From JAUXFK01 sp034189035 (GTDB taxonomy: Bacteria; Desulfobacterota; UBA8473), in assembly GCA_034189035.1 (NCBI GenBank), contig JAXHVA010000154.1, positions 1 through 8,126 on the forward strand: a stretch of DNA of 8,126 nucleotides, in the 5' to 3' direction. Position 1 is the stretch's first letter. Each line of letters opens with the position of its first letter. The position numbers and the translations under genes were made by a program. Under the pieces are notes generated by a model, which was not told the origin of the DNA, made no database searches, and saw only the letters and a program-made list of their open reading frames with translations. Shown here piece after piece: positions 1 to 6,048 of this stretch.

Positions 1-3
1 TGT

Positions 4-144
4 CTAGCGATCAGAACTGAATGTAAGGGTATCTGTGGCAAGGTCTTTCAAGGTGTTGGGGTTGCCATACCACCCACGATTCGGGAAATATGAAATTATT
101 TCAAAGAACAATCTTGCTGCTAAGAACTCTTTCGAAAGACATGT
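4..144 (-). other. short open frame at left edge, possible transposase fragment
   Basis: On the minus strand an open frame runs from just after a TAA at 145-147 to a TAG at 4-6, 46 codons without an ATG near its start. It contains the phrase WYGNPNTLKDLATDTLTF, which loosely recalls the segment after the second aspartate in some DDE transposases (ADAWYGN-type), but the preceding aspartate is absent. The opposite strand is also open from position 1 to a TGA at 91-93, so openness alone proves nothing. If it is a transposase piece it is broken at both ends and may continue off the left edge. Identity is unproven; I see no ribosome binding site and no ATG. Confidence 0.2.
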
Positions 145-221
145 TTATTTAAATATTATAGATCTTTTTTAACTTTTAAAAATCAGCTTGATCTTGAATA
201 AAATTACTCATTTCTGGGTGG
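70..221. repeat. 7 bp inverted repeat downstream of yraN
   Basis: CCACCCA at 70-76 is matched by TGGGTGG at 215-221. GAAAT (85-89) and ATTTC (210-214) add a second complementary block, separated from the first by 8 nt on the left arm and adjacent on the right. The arms flank about 140 nt of AT-rich sequence. This could be the worn ends of a small mobile element or chance; I found no transposase between the arms and no clear terminator hairpin after yraN in this interval. Confidence 0.25.
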
Positions 222-228
222 ATGCTCA

Positions 229-606
229 CTATTCATAGTAAGGGCTTAGATCAAAGGCATTCTTTATTAATTCTATCCTTCTCCCCTCAGAAGAGACTTG
301 AATTGCTATTACATCGAAACGTGCCTCAACATTTTGCAGATTGTTCTTTATTATATAGTACAACGCAGCCTTTGATATTTGGTGCTGTTTTCTTTTATCT
401 ACAACATGTGAGGGATCTACGTACTTGAGAGACGACCGGGTTTTGACCTCGATGAAAGACAGGGTCTTCTTATCTTTGGCTATAATGTCAACCTCTCCGA
501 ATTTACACATATAGTTTCTTTCGATGATCTTATACTTTTGTCGTTTTAAGTATTCAACAGCGATTTCCTCTCCCTTCTTACCCAGAGCAATCCTTTTTGT
601 TGTCAT
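229..606 (-). CDS. yraN: YraN/UPF0102 family nuclease-fold protein
   Basis: This 125-residue protein is normal in length for the UPF0102 (YraN) family, predicted to have a restriction-endonuclease-like fold. The family core is present: GEVDII at residues 37-42 and FIEVKTR at 51-57, together giving the D...ExK arrangement of that nuclease superfamily. An N-terminal KGEEIAVEYL helix (11-20) and an HVVDKRKQHQI stretch further on are also typical. The ATG lies one nucleotide after the TAA of rnhB, so the two are probably translationally coupled, and the rnhB-yraN pairing is common in bacteria. It ends the operon. The cellular substrate of the family is not settled; a role in DNA processing or recombination is an inference from the fold. 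No signal peptide or membrane segment is visible. Confidence 0.93.
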   Translation of the reverse strand: MTTKRIALGKKGEEIAVEYLKRQKYKIIERNYMCKFGEVDIIAKDKKTLSFIEVKTRSSLKYVDPSHVVDKRKQHQISKAALYYIIKNNLQNVEARFDVIAIQVSSEGRRIELIKNAFDLSPYYE

Positions 607-607
607 T

Positions 608-1225
608 TTATCCTGAGTATTCTTTTACCCCAGTAAAAGACTGCCTATGGATTTCGCAGCAGCCGAATCGCCGAATTGCGAGTTTATGTTCTTTTGTTCC
701 ATATCCTTTGTTTTTAGCAAAATTATATTCGGGAAATAAGGTATGATATTCAATCATCATTCGATCTCGTGTAACCTTGGCAATAATAGAGGCAGCAGCT
801 ATGGAAGGGCTTTTTGAATCGCCTTTAACAATAGTTGATTGGGGAATTGAGGAGGAAATAGAGTGAATACCATCAACCAAGAGATAATCTGCATCAAATC
901 TCAAGTCTAAAACGGCTAAATGCATTGCTTTAAGGCTTGCCTGTAAGATATTGATTCTATCTATCTCTCTGTGACCTACAATGCCAACACCCACAGCCAA
1001 TGCTTGTTCATAGATTGCATTGAATAACGTTTCTCTTTTTTTGGGCGATAGTTTCTTCGAATCAGCTATCCCACAGATAGTGTGATTTTTAGGAAGGATA
1101 ACAGCTGCTGCGACTACAGACCCTGCAAGAGACCCTCTTCCCGCCTCATCAATACCAGCAATAAATCGAAATCCTCGTATCGGTATTTCCCGCTCTGGAG
1201 GGATATGAGGGGTAGTACATTTCAT
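608..1225 (-). CDS. rnhB: ribonuclease HII
   Basis: RNase HII cuts the RNA strand of RNA-DNA hybrids and incises at single ribonucleotides left in DNA. The 205-residue length is typical. Family motifs appear in order: GIDEAGRGSLAG at about 24-35 with the catalytic Asp26 and Glu27, DSKKLS at 55-60, the VDGIH segment around Asp118, KGDSKSPSIAAASIIAK at 134-150, and VTRDR with Asp154. The usual GRGPLAG appears here as GRGSLAG, a Pro-to-Ser change next to the active site that is unlikely to destroy activity. The ATG overlaps the TAA of rplS by one base (TAATG), indicating coupled translation; the rplS-rnhB-yraN order is widespread. The residues before the first motif form a short basic extension without recognisable domain. 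Confidence 0.97.
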   Translation of the reverse strand: MKCTTPHIPPEREIPIRGFRFIAGIDEAGRGSLAGSVVAAAVILPKNHTICGIADSKKLSPKKRETLFNAIYEQALAVGVGIVGHREIDRINILQASLKAMHLAVLDLRFDADYLLVDGIHSISSSIPQSTIVKGDSKSPSIAAASIIAKVTRDRMMIEYHTLFPEYNFAKNKGYGTKEHKLAIRRFGCCEIHRQSFTGVKEYSG

Positions 1226-1575
1226 TATGAAAATTTCTTTTCTTTAATACGGAAGGCCTTACCCTTTAATTGCCTCATGTAGTATAGCTTTGCCCTTCTG
1301 ACCTGTCCTTTGCGCACTGTCTCAATCTTGACAACCCCAGGCGAGTGTAATGGAAAAATTTTCTCGACACCGACACCATAAGAGATCTTTCTAACGGTGA
1401 AACTCGCCCTACTTCCACCTTCTTTCTTTCTGATTACAATACCTTCAAAGACCTGTATCCTCTCTTTATCTCCTTCTATAATCTTAGAATGGACTCGTAC
1501 AGTGTCACCCGGCCGAAAATCTGATATATCAAGCTTCATATGTTCTTTCTCAATTGCATCTACTATAGTATTCAT
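1225..1575 (-). CDS. rplS: 50S ribosomal protein L19
   Basis: L19 is a large-subunit protein lying near the 30S-50S interface, where it takes part in intersubunit contacts. The 116-residue product has the expected length and sequence landmarks: FRPGDTVRVHSKIIEGDKER in the first half, IQVFEGIVIRKKEGGSRASF in the middle, then SYGVGVEKIFPLHSPGV and a basic C-terminal part containing RRAKLYYMR. The ATG has a GGAGAG ribosome binding site six bases or so upstream. It lies 26 nt downstream of the SPOUT methyltransferase gene and overlaps rnhB by one base. There is nothing odd in the sequence; the gene is intact and its place after trmD is conserved across many bacteria. Confidence 0.98.
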   Translation of the reverse strand: MNTIVDAIEKEHMKLDISDFRPGDTVRVHSKIIEGDKERIQVFEGIVIRKKEGGSRASFTVRKISYGVGVEKIFPLHSPGVVKIETVRKGQVRRAKLYYMRQLKGKAFRIKEKKFS

Positions 1576-1601
1576 TATCGCTCTCCAGTAATTATTTGTT
1601 A

Positions 1602-2180
1602 CTACCTCGCTCCCAATAGTCTGTCTAGGATTATAGCTGCTGCTGATCTAACGGATAGATGGTGGTAGTCTGAACCTCCTCGAACAGGAGAAAGTACATA
1701 ATCGGAATTTCTTATAATGTCTTCAGTTACCCCCCATCCGGTTCCAAACAATAAGAGATAGGGCTGTGATCCTTCTTCAATCAATTTCTTGAGGCTTACG
1801 TAATCAATGCTTGTTTCGAAGAATTCGGCATCTGTAGCGATTATCTTCGGCTTAATCCCCCAGTATGTGAAGATATCTTCACATACATCATTCAATGAGT
1901 TAGATATAGAAACCAGCTTTAGCGCTTCTTTCCTTTTCGGATTATATTTGGCACCAAACCCTGAGGACCAGTGAGCCAGTATACTCTTTGCTAATTCCTG
2001 TTGTTTTATTAAAGGGGTTACCAGGTAGTACTTAGCTATTCCGAAAGTTCTGGCCGCTCTTGCAATATCATGGATGTCTAGATTGGTAAGTGCCGTAGTT
2101 ACGACCCTTTCATTCTTATTATAGACAGAATAATGCAGTAAAGCTAAATAGAGGTTCCCTCTTTTTGGGGCATCTAACAC
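1602..2180 (-). CDS. SPOUT-type SAM-dependent RNA methyltransferase (Methyltrn_RNA_4-like)
   Basis: This is a 192-residue protein that I place in the alpha/beta-knot (SPOUT) RNA methyltransferase family often encoded directly after trmD in Desulfobacterota and some thermophiles (Pfam Methyltrn_RNA_4). The N-terminal half contains a TALTNLDIHDIARAARTFGI segment (29-48). The C-terminal knot region shows LLLFGTGWGVTEDII (142-156), the expected SAM-binding loop, then SPVRGGSDYHHLSVRSAAAI (164-183). The RNA target is not established for the family as far as I know; tRNA is a reasonable guess from the neighbours. The start is GTG at 2178-2180, overlapping the trmD stop by seven bases. No strong ribosome binding site precedes it, so translation is probably coupled to trmD. 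A start further downstream would remove conserved N-terminal sequence. Confidence 0.85.
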   Translation of the reverse strand: MLDAPKRGNLYLALLHYSVYNKNERVVTTALTNLDIHDIARAARTFGIAKYYLVTPLIKQQELAKSILAHWSSGFGAKYNPKRKEALKLVSISNSLNDVCEDIFTYWGIKPKIIATDAEFFETSIDYVSLKKLIEEGSQPYLLLFGTGWGVTEDIIRNSDYVLSPVRGGSDYHHLSVRSAAAIILDRLLGAR

Positions 2181-2923
2181 TTCCTACTTATGTCCAGCTC
2201 TTTTTTGATTTCAGATAGAATTCTTATGTCTTTGCCTGACAGCTCAGCTTCTTCTAACAGGTCAGGTCTTCTTTCAAGTGTTCTTTTAAGTGACTGAAAA
2301 CGTCTCCAGTCGTTTATTCTTTGATGGTTACCAGACAGAAGTTCCTCTGGAACATTGAGGCCTTTGTGCTCTCTTGGACGAGTGTATTGCGGATATTCTA
2401 ATAAAGAGTTACAAAATGACTCATCGTCTATTGATTCCGAATTCCCCAAAACTCTTGGTATCATTCTGCTGACTGCATCTAGTAGAACCATTGCTGCGAG
2501 TTCACCTCCAGAGATTATATAATCGCCAATGGAGATTTCCTCGTCCACGTACTGTCGTACCCTTTCATCTACACCTTCATACCTGCCACAAACGATTATT
2601 AAATGACAAAATTTTGACATGTGTACTATAAATCTTTGATCTAACCTTCTTCCCTGGGGGGTCATTAGGATAACCTTAGAATCGTTTTCCAGTGATTTTA
2701 CCTTTTCAATTGAACGGATTATCGGCTCTGCTTTCATCACCATCCCTTGCCCACCACCATAAGGATAATCGTCTGCTGTGTGATGTTTATCTAATGCAAA
2801 ATCACGTATGTTATGAATCCGAACGTCTATTAAATTTTTTTCTTGTGCCCGTTTTAACATGCCCTCATCAAGCGGTGAAGAAAACATTTTCGGGAATAAG
2901 GTAAGGATGTCAAATCTTATCAT
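2174..2923 (-). CDS. trmD: tRNA (guanine-N1)-methyltransferase TrmD
   Basis: TrmD methylates N1 of G37 next to the anticodon in a subset of tRNAs, using S-adenosylmethionine, and prevents +1 frameshifting on the ribosome. The 249-residue product is full length. Visible family landmarks are FDILTLFP at the N-terminus, HHTADDYPYGGGQGMVMKAEP (47-67), GRYEGVDERV (113-122), IGDYIISGGELA (132-143) containing the trefoil-knot SAM site, LEYPQYTRP (175-183) and LLSGNHQRI (195-203). The ATG lies inside the end of rimM, a 14 nt overlap, and the 3' end overlaps the next methyltransferase gene by seven bases. The rimM-trmD-rplS arrangement is classic. All segments are intact, so the gene should be functional and probably essential. 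Confidence 0.98.
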   Translation of the reverse strand: MIRFDILTLFPKMFSSPLDEGMLKRAQEKNLIDVRIHNIRDFALDKHHTADDYPYGGGQGMVMKAEPIIRSIEKVKSLENDSKVILMTPQGRRLDQRFIVHMSKFCHLIIVCGRYEGVDERVRQYVDEEISIGDYIISGGELAAMVLLDAVSRMIPRVLGNSESIDDESFCNSLLEYPQYTRPREHKGLNVPEELLSGNHQRINDWRRFQSLKRTLERRPDLLEEAELSGKDIRILSEIKKELDISRKC

Positions 2924-3434
2924 CTCCCAAGAGCCCTTCTACAGGATGAATAATCATAACTCTTTTGGTCAGGTCTATACTAGTGATTACATCATTAATT
3001 GCTGGAATTAAGTATTCCTTCTCCTTATTACAGACGACATAAACATCGTTGCTTCCGGTTTGAATGATTCTTCGTACTTCTCCAAGTAGAGTCCCTCCAT
3101 CAGTGAATACTTTTATGCCCACAATTTCAAACCAATAATATTCATCATCAGAAAGTGAATTCAACCTGCTTCTGTGAATCAGTAGATACGCCCCTATAAG
3201 TTCACTAGCTTTATCAATTGAGGATATCCCATCAAACTCAGCAAGGAGGACTTTTTTATGGGATTCAATACGAATAAGGGTGTATTCTTTTAAACTCCCA
3301 TTTATATCTTTTACATAAAAGATGCGTTGTGTGGAAAATATCTCATTTGAATCATTATATGAGATAACCCGTAATTTGCCTCGTAGTCCATGTGTACTGA
3401 CGATCTTGCCGATTATTAGAAAATCTTCTTTCAT
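2910..3434 (-). CDS. rimM: 16S rRNA processing / 30S assembly factor RimM
   Basis: RimM helps mature the 30S head domain and binds ribosomal protein S19. I choose the ATG at 3432-3434 (174 residues, beginning MKEDFLIIGKIVSTHGLRGK) rather than the in-frame TTG nine bases upstream, because the family normally starts a few residues before the GKI...HGLRG motif (9-19). The N-terminal RimM domain covers about 5-90. The C-terminal PRC-barrel covers about 98-170 and includes YYWFEIVGIKVF, GEVRRIIQTGSNDVYVV and YLIPAINDVI. There is no strong ribosome binding site: the start follows the khpA stop (TAA 3447-3449) by 12 nt, so ribosomes finishing khpA may supply initiation. The 3' end overlaps trmD by 14 nt, as often seen. 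Confidence 0.95.
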   Translation of the reverse strand: MKEDFLIIGKIVSTHGLRGKLRVISYNDSNEIFSTQRIFYVKDINGSLKEYTLIRIESHKKVLLAEFDGISSIDKASELIGAYLLIHRSRLNSLSDDEYYWFEIVGIKVFTDGGTLLGEVRRIIQTGSNDVYVVCNKEKEYLIPAINDVITSIDLTKRVMIIHPVEGLLGDDKI

Positions 3435-3446
3435 GATAAACAAAGA

Positions 3447-3677
3447 TTACTCAATAATTTCTAACACAGACCTCTTATTAATCTTTGTTGAAGCAGCAGA
3501 TAATATCGTTCTCATTGCCCTAGCCGTTCTTCCTTGTTTCCCAATGACTTTTCCCAAGTCTTCTTTCGCTACTCTCAATTCAATGACTGAAGTCCTTTCA
3601 CCCTCGACTTCTGATACATCCACTTCATCTGGGTTATCCACAAGTGATTGAGCAATATATTTTACCAAATCCTTCAT
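3447..3677 (-). CDS. khpA: KH-domain RNA-binding protein KhpA (YlqC family)
   Basis: This small RNA-binding protein of 76 residues consists of one type II KH domain. The diagnostic GxxG loop is in GKVIGKQGRTARAM (42-55), followed by a helix and the ILSAASTKINKRSVLEI strand region. KhpA binds RNA broadly; in firmicutes it pairs with KhpB and affects cell elongation, but that partner is not in this window. I choose the ATG at 3675-3677: it has a strong GGAGG eight bases upstream, while the TTG five codons earlier overlaps that ribosome binding site and must be untranslated. The gene is the first after a 248 nt gap following rpsP, with a probable promoter of its own. Its place between rpsP and rimM is highly conserved. 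Confidence 0.95.
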   Translation of the reverse strand: MKDLVKYIAQSLVDNPDEVDVSEVEGERTSVIELRVAKEDLGKVIGKQGRTARAMRTILSAASTKINKRSVLEIIE

Positions 3678-3947
3678 ATTAATAACCTCCAACTTTAATT
3701 AATTAAAAGAGCATTATAATTCGTTATTCGATCATTGAGAAAAAAAACTATAATCTCTCAGATTTTATTTCGTTGATGTTCATCGAGAAATGTGCAACTT
3801 TGTTCACGGTCAAGGAAGGCGAATATTCTTACCGCCCCAAAGAAATATGCTTTTACATTTCACAGGGCAAGCATGAAATTACAGTCTGAGCCTGACAAAT
3901 AGATTCGTAAAAGGGTTATGTATGGATGGACAAGATTTAAAGACTCA
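3678..3947 (-). other. spacer between rpsP and khpA
   Basis: This is the only substantial gap in the operon. Reading on the minus strand, the first half is mixed in composition and shows no open frame of convincing length and no gene fragment I can recognise. The second half is AT-rich and carries a promoter-like pair and the khpA ribosome binding site. A TGAGA...TCTCA dyad encloses a run of eight Ts (about 3736-3761), but it lacks the GC-rich stem and trailing U tract of an intrinsic terminator. The gap may hold a processing or attenuation site that sets the ratio of S16 to the downstream proteins; that is inference. Confidence 0.5.
3713..3741 (-). promoter_or_regulatory. probable sigma70-type promoter upstream of khpA
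   Basis: On the minus strand TTCTCA (3741-3736) is followed after exactly 17 nt by a perfect TATAAT (3718-3713). The -35 box matches consensus at four of six positions. Transcription would start near 3706, about 30 nt before the khpA ATG. This would let khpA-rimM-trmD and the downstream genes be transcribed apart from ffh-rpsP. AT-rich sequence produces such boxes by chance, so the call rests on the perfect -10, the ideal spacing and the position. Confidence 0.5.
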
Positions 3948-4199
3948 TCAATGGGTACCAATTATCCCTCTTTTTTTTAAGATACTTTTTACTGTTTGTG
4001 AGGGTTTAGCACCTCTTTTTATCCATTCCTTTATTCTTTCATCATTGAGTCTGATTTCTACAGGATCCGGATGAGGATTGTACGTTCCCACAATTTCAAT
4101 GTAATTGCCATCCCTAGGAGAAGTGGAATTGGTGATTACTATTCTATAAAAAGGCTTCTTTTTAGCTCCCATTCTTGCTAATCTTATCTTTACAGCCAT
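3948..4199 (-). CDS. rpsP: 30S ribosomal protein S16
   Basis: S16 is a small-subunit protein needed for early 30S assembly. The 83-residue product has normal length and starts with the family signature AVKIRLARMGAKKKPFYRIV (2-21), followed by TSPRDGNYIEIVGTYNPHP (26-44) and the conserved ERIKEWIKRGAKPSQTVKSIL (54-74). The ATG is preceded by a textbook AAGGAGG at good spacing. It follows ffh by 25 nt, an arrangement found in many bacteria. A 248 nt gap separates it from khpA. Nothing in the gene looks unusual. Confidence 0.98.
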   Translation of the reverse strand: MAVKIRLARMGAKKKPFYRIVITNSTSPRDGNYIEIVGTYNPHPDPVEIRLNDERIKEWIKRGAKPSQTVKSILKKRGIIGTH

Positions 4200-4224
4200 A
4201 TGTTTACCTCCTTAAGAACCCGGA

Positions 4225-5556
4225 TCAAAAAGGGAGTCTTCCTTTCCTATATCTTCTTGCTCCGTTGGTATTGAGCTTTCTAATCATCTTACGTGCTTGA
4301 ACATAATTTTTTATCAATTTATTTACATCCTGGACATTGGTTCCACTACCTTTTGCGATCCTTTTGCGACGACTTCCATTTAATATATTATGGTTTAATC
4401 TCTCCTCTCTTGTCATTGAATTGATAATTGCTTCTATCTTTATCAGTTCTCTTTGATCCGGTTGTAATCCTTTTATGCCCTTCATATTCGTCATCCCAGG
4501 AATCATTCCTAAAATTTGATCTAGAGAACCTATCTTTTTCATCTGTAGGATCTGTTCTTTAAAATCCTCTAAAGTAAAAGTGTTTTTCTTTATCTTCTTT
4601 TCAAGCTCTATAGCTTTCTTTTTGTCAAAGGTAGCCTGTGCCTTTTCAACCAAGGACAAGACATCTCCCATTCCCAATATACGAGAAGCCATTCTGTCCG
4701 GGTAAAAAACGTCCAGAGCATCAAGTTGCTCACCTGTACCTACAAACTTTATCGGTTTGTTTATAACTGCTTTGATAGACAGGGCTGCTCCCCCTCGGGC
4801 ATCACCATCCAATTTTGTAAGGACAACCCCATCAATATCGAGTATCTCATTGAATTTGCTTGCCACATTGACTGCATCTTGCCCAGTCATCGAATCAGCT
4901 ACAAGGAGGATTTCATTGGGCAATACTGTCTTTTTTATCTTTTGGAGTTCTTGCATCAACTCCTGGTCAATATGTAGCCTTCCAGCAGTATCTATAAGGG
5001 CAACATCATGACCACTCATATGAGCAGACTTCAACGCATTTTGGCATATCTTTATAGGGTCTTCTTCTGGTTTTGGCCTATATACCTCTACTGAAAGTTT
5101 TTCACCCAGTTTTTTCAATTGTTCTATCGCAGCTGGGCGGTAAACATCAGCTGGAACAAGATAAGGGTCACGCCCCTTCTCTTTCAATATCTTTGCTATC
5201 TTACCTACGGTTGTTGTCTTACCGGACCCCTGTAATCCAACCAAGACTATGGAGATTGGAGGCCTTCCTGAAAGGTTTAATTGATGATCCTTCCCCCCCA
5301 AAAGGGCAATTAACTCTTCATTGACAATTTTGATTACCTGCTGAGCGGGTGTGAGGGTATCCAAGACCTCCTTTCCTAATGCCCTGACTTTAATGGTTTC
5401 AATAAAGTCTTTGACTACCTTAAAGTTTACATCCGCTTCTAAGAGGACCATTCTAATTTCCCTCAAAACATCTTTAATGTTCTGTTCTGTGAGTTTGCCG
5501 TGGCCCTTTAGTTTTTTAAATATAGAATTCAGTTTTTCTGTTAAACTGTCAAACAT
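4225..5556 (-). CDS. ffh: signal recognition particle GTPase Ffh
   Basis: Ffh (SRP54) binds signal sequences emerging from ribosomes together with 4.5S RNA and delivers the complex to FtsY at the membrane. The 443-residue protein is typical in length. The N domain covers about 1-90 and contains ALGKEVL (59-65). The G domain covers about 98-295: P-loop GLQGSGKT (107-114), ADVYRPAA (136-143), DTAGR (189-193), TKLDGDARGGAALS (247-260) and GTGE (273-276). The M domain covers about 325-430 and includes LGMIPGM (349-355) and the RNA-binding SRRKRIAKGSG (395-405). The C-terminus is basic, without a long methionine-rich tail. The ATG has GAAGG five or six bases upstream. It is the first gene of the operon; the 4.5S RNA gene is not in the window. 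Confidence 0.98.
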   Translation of the reverse strand: MFDSLTEKLNSIFKKLKGHGKLTEQNIKDVLREIRMVLLEADVNFKVVKDFIETIKVRALGKEVLDTLTPAQQVIKIVNEELIALLGGKDHQLNLSGRPPISIVLVGLQGSGKTTTVGKIAKILKEKGRDPYLVPADVYRPAAIEQLKKLGEKLSVEVYRPKPEEDPIKICQNALKSAHMSGHDVALIDTAGRLHIDQELMQELQKIKKTVLPNEILLVADSMTGQDAVNVASKFNEILDIDGVVLTKLDGDARGGAALSIKAVINKPIKFVGTGEQLDALDVFYPDRMASRILGMGDVLSLVEKAQATFDKKKAIELEKKIKKNTFTLEDFKEQILQMKKIGSLDQILGMIPGMTNMKGIKGLQPDQRELIKIEAIINSMTREERLNHNILNGSRRKRIAKGSGTNVQDVNKLIKNYVQARKMIRKLNTNGARRYRKGRLPF

Positions 5557-5574
5557 AAACCCTTCTTTTAATCA

Positions 5575-5641
5575 ATTATACCCTTTCTAAAATTTAATAA
5601 TATAAAATATCTAAATTAAAGAATATTTATTGATTTGTCAA
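5575..5641 (-). promoter_or_regulatory. candidate promoter region for the ffh operon
   Basis: Two incomplete candidates overlap here on the minus strand. A perfect TTGACA (5641-5636) is followed after 17 nt by TAATTT, a weak -10. A perfect TATAAT (5580-5575) lies nearer the gene but has no good -35 at 17 nt and would leave a leader of only about 12 nt before the ffh ATG. Either may serve. The intervening sequence is extremely AT-rich. No riboswitch-like fold or ribosomal protein binding site could be recognised. Confidence 0.35.
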
Positions 5642-5763
5642 GAGGAAATATTCGTATTAAGACTATATCATTTACCTAGTGCTGAGCTTCGATCTTTTGG
5701 GTTTGGTATTATTTCCATTTTTTTCTAGATCGAGTTTAATTCTATTTTACATATTGGCAACTC

Positions 5764-5840
5764 CCTTAAAAAAGTAAACCGGCATGTTCATTTTACCTAA
5801 AAAGTACATTTTAGAATGATTAACCGTTTTTTACTTTAGG
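5764..5840. repeat. nested imperfect dyad, possible terminator or small element relic
   Basis: CCTTAAAAAAGTAAACCGG at 5764-5782 is roughly the reverse complement of AACCGTTTTTTACTTTAGG at 5822-5840, with small internal shifts. Inside it lies a perfect six-base stem, CTAAAA (5797-5802) and TTTTAG (5809-5814), with a six-base loop. Arms rich in A and T runs on opposite sides could act as a weak bidirectional terminator between the upstream relics and ffh, or be a worn miniature element. The pairing is imperfect, so chance in AT-rich DNA is possible. Confidence 0.3.
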
Positions 5841-5879
5841 ACTGCATTGCAACTATAATCAAAAACTCTTTACAACTCA

Positions 5880-5996
5880 ATAAAAAAATTTCGCGTTTTT
5901 CGATTATATTTTCAGATTCATAAGAGAGACTGAATGGACGTTTCTACGAGTTATATTCTCTTGAGAAACTGTACCTCAGTATTGGTTCATTTCATA
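5880..5996 (-). pseudogene. candidate C-terminal remnant of a Txe/YoeB-type toxin
   Basis: In the minus frame starting with CTG at 5979, the translation reads LRYSFSREYNS, a TAG, then KRPFSLSYESENIIEK. Set without gaps against the usual Txe/YoeB pattern LKGAYSRRINIQHRLVYQVLEEE, it matches at L, S, R, N, R and several E positions, with conservative changes at K/R, A/S and Y/F, and the TAG falls where glutamine (CAG) is usual. TATGAA (5996-5991) could be the YE that opens this region, but only with a small deletion after it. The position is right: the N-terminal half of such a toxin lies on the other side of the IS256 relic. The match is from memory and weak; chance is not excluded. Confidence 0.33.
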
Positions 5997-6048
5997 AAAT
6001 ATTAGCCAAATCATTATGTTAGAATAGTTACCTTTATATATTATTAAA

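Larger units (their letters stand above)
5557..6048 (-). other. AT-rich region between ffh and the IS256 relic
   Basis: This stretch of about 490 nt has no intact gene. Besides the candidate ffh promoter it holds a nested imperfect dyad (5764-5840) and, at about 5880-5996, a decayed frame that resembles the C-terminal half of a Txe/YoeB toxin. Homopolymer runs and stop codons in all frames suggest old non-coding or decaying sequence. I recognise no structured RNA. Confidence 0.6.

Noticed and set aside
145..228. Intrinsic terminator after yraN
   Set aside because: Only a four-base ATCA/TGAT stem followed by Ts is visible on the minus strand, which is too weak to call.
222..428. Plus-strand open frame of 68 codons
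   Set aside because: It lies opposite the well-supported yraN gene and has no family resemblance.
3678..3692. Upstream TTG start adding five residues to khpA
   Set aside because: The extra codons cover the GGAGG ribosome binding site for the downstream ATG, which also fits the usual length of the family.
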